A model generated the notes under the pieces. The model had not been told where the DNA came from. It saw nothing but the letters and a program-made list of their open reading frames with translations, and did no database searches. The translations under genes and the position numbers were made by a program. DNA of 64,000 nt, from the NCBI GenBank assembly GCA_032622095.1, contig CP136068.1, positions 153,601,151 through 153,665,150 on the forward strand, given 5' to 3'. The stretch is from Siphonodentalium dalli. Taxonomy: Eukaryota > Mollusca > Scaphopoda > Gadilida > Siphonodentaliidae. Below, piece after piece: positions 56,111-64,000 of this stretch; the first letter of the stretch is position 1; the number at the start of each line of letters is the position of its first letter.

Positions 56111-59100
56111 TACGTGAGTGTATTTAACTATCATTCCTGACTCACATTAATTATTTTATTTTATATTTTATGTCAGTATATTATGTGATGCCCTTCCTCC
56201 ATAAGTTATACGTGGTTCTTCATGTACGTGAGTGTATATAACTACCATTCCTGACTCACATTAATTATTTTATTTTATATTTTATGTCAGTATATTATGT
56301 GATGCCCTTCCTCCACAAGCTATACGTGGTTCTTTATGTACGTGAGTGTATATAACTATCATTCCTGACTCACATTAATTATTTTATTTTATATTTTATG
56401 TCAGTATATTATGTGATGCCCTTCCTCCATAAATTATACGTGGTTCTTTGTGTACGTGAGTGTATATAACTACCATTCCTGACTCACATTAATTATTTTA
56501 TTTTATATTTTATGTCAGTATATTATGTGATGCCCTTCCTCCATAAATTATACGTGGTTCTTTGTGTACGTGAGGGTATATAACTATCATTCCTGACTCA
56601 CATTAATTATTTTATTTTATATTTTATGTCAGTATATTATGTGATGCCCTTCCTCCATAAATTATACGTGGTGCTTTGTGTACGTGAGTGTATATAACTA
56701 CCATTCCTGACTCACATTAATTATTTTATTATATATTTTATGTCAGTATATTATGTGATGCCCTTCCTCCATAAATTATACGTGGTTCTTTGTGTACGTG
56801 AGTGTATATAACTACCATTCCTGACTCACATTAATTATTTTATTTTATATTTTATGTCAGTATATTATGTGATGCCCTTCCTCCATAAATTATACGTGGT
56901 TCTTTGTGTACGTGAGTGTATATAACTACCATTCCTGACTCACATTAATTATTTTATTTTATATTTTATGTCAGTATATTATGTGATGCCCTTCCCCCAT
57001 AAATTATACGTGGTTCTTTGTGTACGTGAGGGTATATAACTACCATTCCTGACTGACATTAATTATTTTATTTTATATTTTATGTCAGTATATTATGTGA
57101 TGCCCTTCCTCCATAAATTATACGTGGTTCTTTGTGTACGTGAGTGTATATAACTACCATTCCTGACTCACATTAATTATTTTATTTTATATTTTATGTC
57201 AGTATATTATGTGATGCCCTTCCTCCATAAATTATACGTGGTTCTTTGTGTACGTGAGTGTATATAACTACCATTCCTGACTCACATTAATTATTTTATT
57301 TTATATTTTATGTCAGTATATTATGTGATGCCCTTCCTCCATAAATTATACGTGGTTCTTTGTGTACGTGAGGGTATATAACTATCATTCCTGACTCACA
57401 TTAATTATTTTATTTTATATTTTATGTCAGTATATTATGTGATGCCCTTCCTCCATAAATTATACGTGGTTCTTTGTGTACGTGAGTGTATATAACTACC
57501 ATTCCTGACTCACATTAATTATTTTATTTTATATTTTATGTCAGTATATTATGTGATGCCCTTCCTCCATAAATTATACGTGGTTCTTTGTGTACGTGAG
57601 TGTATATAACTATCATTCCTGACTCACATTAATTATTTTATTTTATATTTTATGTCAGTATATTATGTGATGCCCTTCCTCCATAAATTATACGTGGTTC
57701 TTTGTGTACGTGAGTGTATATAACTATCATTCCTGACTCACATTAATTCTTTTATTTTATATTTTATGTCAGTATATTATGTGATGCCCTTCCTCCATAA
57801 GTTATACGTGGTTCTATGTGTACGTAAGTATATATAACTACCATTCCTGACTCACATTAATTATTTTATTTTATATTTTATGTCAGTATATTATGTGATG
57901 CCCTTCCTCCATAAGTTATACGTGGTTCTTTGTGTACGTGATGGTATATAACTATCATTCCTGACTCACATTAATTATTTTATTTTATATTTTATGTCAG
58001 TATATTATGTGATGCCCTTCCTCCATAAATTATACGTGGTTCTTTGTGTACGTGAGTGTATATAACTATCATTCCTGACTGACATTAATTATTTTATTTT
58101 ATATTTTATGTCAGTATATTATGTGATGCCCTTCCTCCATAAGTTATACGTGGTTCTTTGTGTACGTGAGTGTATATAACTACCATTCCTGACTCACATT
58201 AATTCTTTTATTTTATATTTTATGTCAGTATATTATGTGATGCCCTTCCTCCATAAATTATACGTGGTTCTTTGTGTACGTGAGTGTATATAACTACCAT
58301 TCCTGACTCACATTAATTATTTTATTTTATATTTTATGTCAGTATATTATGTGATGCCCTTCCTCCATAAATTATACGTGGTTCTTTGTGTACGTGAGTG
58401 TATATAACTATCATTCCTGACTCACATTAATTATTTTATTTTATATTTTATGTCAGTATATTATGTGATGCCCTTCCTCCATAAATTATACGTGGTTCTT
58501 TGTGTACGTGAGTGTATATAACTATCATTCCTGACTGACATTAATTATTTTATTTTATATTTTATGTCAGTATATTATGTGATGCCCTTCCTCCATAAGT
58601 TATACGTGGTTCTTTGTGTACGTGAGTGTATATAACTACCATTCCTGACTCACATTAATTATTTTATTTTATATTTTATGTCAGTATATTATGTGATGCC
58701 CTTCCTCCATAAGTTATACGTGGTTCTTTGTGTACGTGAGTGTATATAACTACCATTCCTGACTCACATTAATTATTTTATTTTATATTTTATGTCAGTA
58801 TATTATGTGATGCCCTTCCTCCATAAGTTATACGTGGTTCTTTGTGTACGTGAGTGTATATAACTACCATTCCTGACTCACATTAATTCTTTTATTTTAT
58901 ATGTTATGTCAGTATATTATGTGATGCCCTTCCTCCATAAATTATACGTGGTTCTTTGTGTACGTGAGGGTATATAACTATCATTCCTGACTCACATTAA
59001 TTATTTATTTTATATTTTATGTCAGTATATTATGTGATGCCCTTCCTCCATAAGTTATACGTGGTTCTTTGTGTACGTGAGGGTATATAACTATCATTCC

Positions 59101-62100
59101 TGACTCACATTAATTATTTATTTTATATTTTATGTCAGTATATTATGTGATGCCCTTCGTCCATAAGTTATACGTGGTTCTTTGTGTACGTGAGGGTATA
59201 TAACTACCATTCCTGACTCACATTAATTCTTTTATTTTATATTTTATGTCAGTATAGTATGTGATGCCCTTCCTCCATAAATTATACGTGGTTCTTTGTG
59301 TACGTGAGTGTATATAACTACCATTCCTGACTGACATTAATTCTTTTATATTATATTTTATGTCAGTATATTATGTGATGCCCTTCCTCCATAAGTTATA
59401 CGTGGTTCTTTGTGTACGTGAGTGTATATAACTACCATTCCTGACTCACATTAATTCTTTTATTTTATATTTTATGTCAGTATATTATGTGATGCCCTTC
59501 CTCCATAAGTTATACGTGGTTCTTTGTGTACGTGAGGGTATATAACTATCATTCCTGACTCACATTAATTATTTATTTTATATTTTATGTCAGTATATTA
59601 TGTGATACCTTTCCTCCATAAGTTATACGTGGTTCTTTGTGTACGTGAGTGTATATAACTACCATTCCTGACTGACATTAATTATTTTATTTTATATTTT
59701 ATGTCAGTATATTATGTGATACCTTTCCTCCATAAGTTTTACGTGGTTCTTTGTGTACATGAGGGTATATAACTATCATTCCTGACTCACATTAATTATT
59801 TATTTTATATTTTATGTCAGTATATTATGTGATGCCCTTCCTCCATAAATTATACGTGGTTCTGTGTGTACGTGAGTGTATATAACTATCATTCCTGACT
59901 CACATTAATTATTTTATTTTATATTTTATGTCAGTATATTATGTGATGCCCTTCCTCCATAAGTTATACGTCGTTCTTTGTGTACGTGAGTGTATATAAC
60001 TACCATTCCTGACTCACATTAAATATTTTATTTTATATTTTATGTCAGTATATTATGTGATGCCCTTCCTCCATAAATTATACGTGGTTCTTTGTGTACG
60101 TGAGTGTATATAACTACCATTCCTGACTGACATTAATTCTTTTATTTTATATTTTATGTCAGTATATTATGTGATGCCCTTCCTCCATAAATTATACGTG
60201 GTTCTTTGTGTACGTGAGTGTATATAACTACCATTCCTGACTCACATTAATTATTTTATTTTATATTTTATGTCAGTATATTATGTGATGCCCTTCCTCC
60301 ATAAATTATACGTGGTTCTTTGTGTACGTGAGGGTATATAACTACCATTCCTGACTCACATTAATTATTTTATTTTATATTTTATGTCAGTATATTATGT
60401 GATGCCCTTCCCCCATAAATTATACGTGGTTCTTTGTGTACGTGAGTGTATATAACTACCATTCCTGACTGACATTAATTATTTTATTTTATATTTTATG
60501 TCAGTATATTATGTGATACCTTTCCTCCATAAGTTTTACGTGGTTCTTTGTGTACATGAGGGTATATAACTATCATTCCTGACTCACATTAATTATTTAT
60601 TTTATATTTTATGTCAGTATATTATGTGATGCCCTTCCTCCATAAATTATACGTGGTTCTGTGTGTACGTGAGTGTATATAACTATCATTCCTGACTCAC
60701 ATTAATTATTTTATTTTATATTTTATGTCAGTATATTATGTGATGCCCTTCCTCCATAAGTTATACGTGGTTCTTTGTGTACGTGAGTGTATATAACTAC
60801 CATTCCTGACTCACATTAAATATTTTATTTTATATTTTATGTCAGTATATTATGTGATGCCCTTCCTCCATAAATTATACGTGGTTCTTTGTGTACGTGA
60901 GTGTATATAACTACCATTCCTGACTGACATTAATTCTTTTATTTTATATTTTATGTCAGTATATTATGTGATGCCCTTCCTCCATAAATTATACGTGGTT
61001 CTTTGTGTACGTGAGTGTATATAACTATCATTCCTGACTCACATTAATTATTTTATTTTATATTTTATGTCAGTATATTATGTGATGCCCTTCCTCCATA
61101 AATTATACGTGGTTCTTTGTGTACGTGAGTGTATATAACTATCATTCCTGACTGACATTAATTATTTTATTTTATATTTTATGTCAGTATATTATGTGAT
61201 GCCCTTCCTCCATAAGTTATACGTGGTTCTTTGTGTACGTGAGTGTATATAACTACCATTCCTGACTCACATTAATTATTTTATTTTATATTTTATGTCA
61301 GTATATTATGTGATGCCCTTCCTCCATAAGTTATACGTGGTTCTTTGTGTACGTGAGTGTATATAACTACCATTCCTGACTCACATTAATTATTTTATTT
61401 TATATTTTATGTCAGTATATTATGTGATGCCCTTCCTCCATAAGTTATACGTGGTTCTTTGTGTACGTGAGTGTATATAACTACCATTCCTGACTCACAT
61501 TAATTCTTTTATTTTATATTTTATGTCAGTATATTATGTGATGCCCTTCCTCCATAAATTATACGTGGTTCTTTGTGTACGTGAGGGTATATAACTATCA
61601 TTCCTGACTCACATTAATTATTTATTTTATATTTTATGTCAGTATATTATGTGATGCCCTTCCTCCATAAGTTATACGTGGTTCTTTGTGTACGTGAGGG
61701 TATATAACTATCATTCCTGACTCACATTAATTATTTATTTTATATTTTATGTCAGTATATTATGTGATGCCCTTCGTCCATAAGTTATACGTGGTTCTTT
61801 GTGTACGTGAGGGTATATAACTACCATTCCTGACTCACATTAATTCTTTTATTTTATATTTTATGTCAGTATAGTATGTGATGCCCTTCCTCCATAAATT
61901 ATACGTGGTTTTTTGTGTACGTGAGTGTATATAACTACCATTCCTGACTGACATTAATTCTTTTATATTATATTTTATGTCAGTATATTATGTGATGCCC
62001 TTCCTCCATAAGTTATACGTGGTTCTTTGTGTACGTGAGTGTATATAACTACCATTCCTGACTCACATTAATTCTTTTATTTTATATTTTATGTCAGTAT

Positions 62101-64000
62101 ATTATGTGATGCCCTTCCTCCATAAGTTATACGTGGTTCTTTGTGTACGTGAGGGTATATAACTATCATTCCTGACTCACATTAATTATTTATTTTATAT
62201 TTTATGTCAGTATATTATGTGATACCTTTCCTCCATAAGTTATACGTGGTTCTTTGTGTACGTGAGTGTATATAACTACCATTCCTGACTGACATTAATT
62301 ATTTTATTTTATATTTTATGTCAGTATATTATGTGATACCTTTCCTCCATAAGTTTTACGTGGTTCTTTGTGTACATGAGGGTATATAACTATCATTCCT
62401 GACTCACATTAATTATTTATTTTATATTTTATGTCAGTATATTATGTGATGCCCTTCCTCCATAAATTATACGTGGTTCTGTGTGTACGTGAGTGTATAT
62501 AACTATCATTCCTGACTCACATTAATTATTTTATTTTATATTTTATGTCAGTATATTATGTGATGCCCTTCCTCCATAAGTTATACGTGGTTCTTTGTGT
62601 ACGTGAGTGTATATAACTACCATTCCTGACTCACATTAAATATTTTATTTTATATTTTATGTCAGTATATTATGTGATGCCCTTCCTCCATAAATTATAC
62701 GTGGTTCTTTGTGTACGTGGGTGTATATAACTACCATTCCTGACTGACATTAATTCTTTTATTTTATATTTTATGTCAGTATATTATGTGATGCCCTTCC
62801 TCCATAAATTATACGTGGTTCTTTGTGTACGTGAGTGTATATAACTACCATTCCTGACTCACATTAATTATTTTATTTTATATTTTATGTCAGTATATTA
62901 TGTGATGCCCTTCCTCCATAAATTATACGTGGTTCTTTGTGTACGTGAGGGTATATAACTACCATTCCTGACTCACATTAATTATTTTATTTTATATTTT
63001 ATGTCAGTATATTATGTGATGCCCTTCCCCCATAAATTATACGTGGTTCTTTGTGTACGTGAGTGTATATAACTACCATTCCTGAATGACATTAATTATT
63101 TTATTTTATATTTTATGTCAGTATATTATGTGATACCTTTCCTCCATAAGTTTTACGTGGTTCTTTGTGTACATGAGGGTATATAACTATCATTCCTGAC
63201 TCACATTAATTATTTATTTTATATTTTATGTCAGTATATTATGTGATGCCCTTCCTCCATAAATTATACGTGGTTCTGTGTGTACGTGAGTGTATATAAC
63301 TATCATTCCTGACTCACATTAATTATTTTATTTTATATTTTATGTCAGTATATTATGTGATGCCCTTCCTCCATAAGTTATACGTGGTTCTTTGTGTACG
63401 TGAGTGTATATAACTACCATTCCTGACTCACATTAAATATTTTATTTTATATTTTATGTCAGTATATTATGTGATGCCCTTCCTCCATAAATTATACGTG
63501 GTTCTTTGTGTACGTGAGTGTATATAACTACCATTCCTGACTCACATTAATTCTTTTATTTTATATTTTATGTCAGTATATTATGTGATGCCCTTCCTCC
63601 ATAAATTATACGTGGTTCTTTGTGTACGTGAGGGTATATAACTATCATTCCTGACTCACATTAATTATTTATTTTATATTTTATGTCAGTATATTATGTG
63701 ATGCCCTTCCTCCATAAGTTATACGTGGTTCTTTGTGTACGTGAGGGTATATAACTATCATTCCTGACTCACATTAATTATTTATTTTATATTTTATGTC
63801 AGTATATTATGTGATGCCCTTCGTCCATAAGTTATACGTGGTTCTTTGTGTACGTGAGGGTATATAACTACCATTCCTGACTCACATTAATTCTTTTATT
63901 TTATATTTTATGTCAGTATAGTATGTGATGCCCTTCCTCCATAAATTATACGTGGTTTTTTGTGTACGTGAGTGTATATAACTACCATTCCTGACTGACA
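56111..64000. repeat. 114-bp satellite array, ~69 copies, runs off the window
   Basis: Continuous copies of the 114-bp unit also seen at 33,498-33,940; some are 113 bp (ATTATTTATTTT). Unit variants (CCTTCGTCC, GATACCTTTCC, AAGTTTTACG, TGACTGACATT) recur in register 2,617 bp apart across about 58.3-63.5 kb, showing higher-order repetition. A 797-bp sub-period occurs at 59,718 and 60,515. The right end is not reached. Confidence 0.97.

Larger units (their letters stand above)
33941..64000. repeat. Large tandem duplication, unit 2, interrupted by three insertions
   Basis: Matches unit 1 as 33,941-34,130, 35,243-35,293, 48,775-49,092, 49,460-56,110 and the minisatellite. The gaps are a LINE (34,131-35,242), a tyrosine-recombinase element (35,290-48,774) and a small insert (49,093-49,459). 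Identity is near 99% by eye outside the repeat arrays, so the insertions are recent relative to the duplication, or distinguish two haplotypes. Confidence 0.9.

Overview
This is metazoan-type, intron- and transposon-rich nuclear DNA, most likely from an invertebrate. The signs are tRNA-headed SINEs, 5'-truncated non-LTR retrotransposons with simple-repeat tails, many short inverted-repeat elements (MITEs), satellites and low coding density. Species cannot be fixed from sequence alone. No complete host gene, rRNA, tRNA gene, CRISPR array or bacterial-style operon is visible. The few host-gene candidates are single exons, offered at low confidence.

Layout. 0-26 kb is a patchwork of MITEs, minisatellites, SINEs and a fold-back element. 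The most distinctive recurring item is a module of two 69-bp palindromes around a ~200-bp core. It is carried inside two unrelated terminal-repeat families: TA-flanked family A and TTAA-flanked family B. At 19.5-19.8 kb lies an array of six two-stem hairpins whose stems differ in sequence but stay paired around a constant internal loop. At 20.3-22.4 kb there are exon-like minus-strand segments, two of them apparently paralogous.

26-64 kb is one large tandem duplication. Unit 1 (26,073-33,940) is followed directly by unit 2 (33,941 to the window end), about 99% identical by eye. Unit 2 carries three later insertions for which unit 1 supplies the empty site: a 5'-truncated LINE (34,131-35,242, 8-bp target duplication), a 13.5-kb tyrosine-recombinase element (35,290-48,774) and a ~370-bp AT-rich insert (49,093-49,459). 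Both units end in a 114-bp minisatellite, about 4 copies in unit 1 and about 69 in unit 2, running off the window with higher-order structure.

The 13.5-kb element is the best candidate for a noteworthy system. Its termini are split direct repeats arranged A1 ... B1-A2-spacer-B2, as in Ngaro/PAT-like tyrosine-recombinase retrotransposons. The internal B1-A2 junction is exactly the sequence expected at a circle junction, and the empty target shares the short A-tract core. It holds a frameshifted tyrosine recombinase with R, H, R, W and Y all recognisable, but no recognisable DIRS-type reverse transcriptase. Two unrelated LINE fragments lie inside it.

The mobile parts form an interacting community: autonomous LINE remnants with (CAAT)n tails alongside SINEs with similar tails, MITEs apparently exchanging palindromic arms, and a tandem duplication that acts as a before/after record of insertions.
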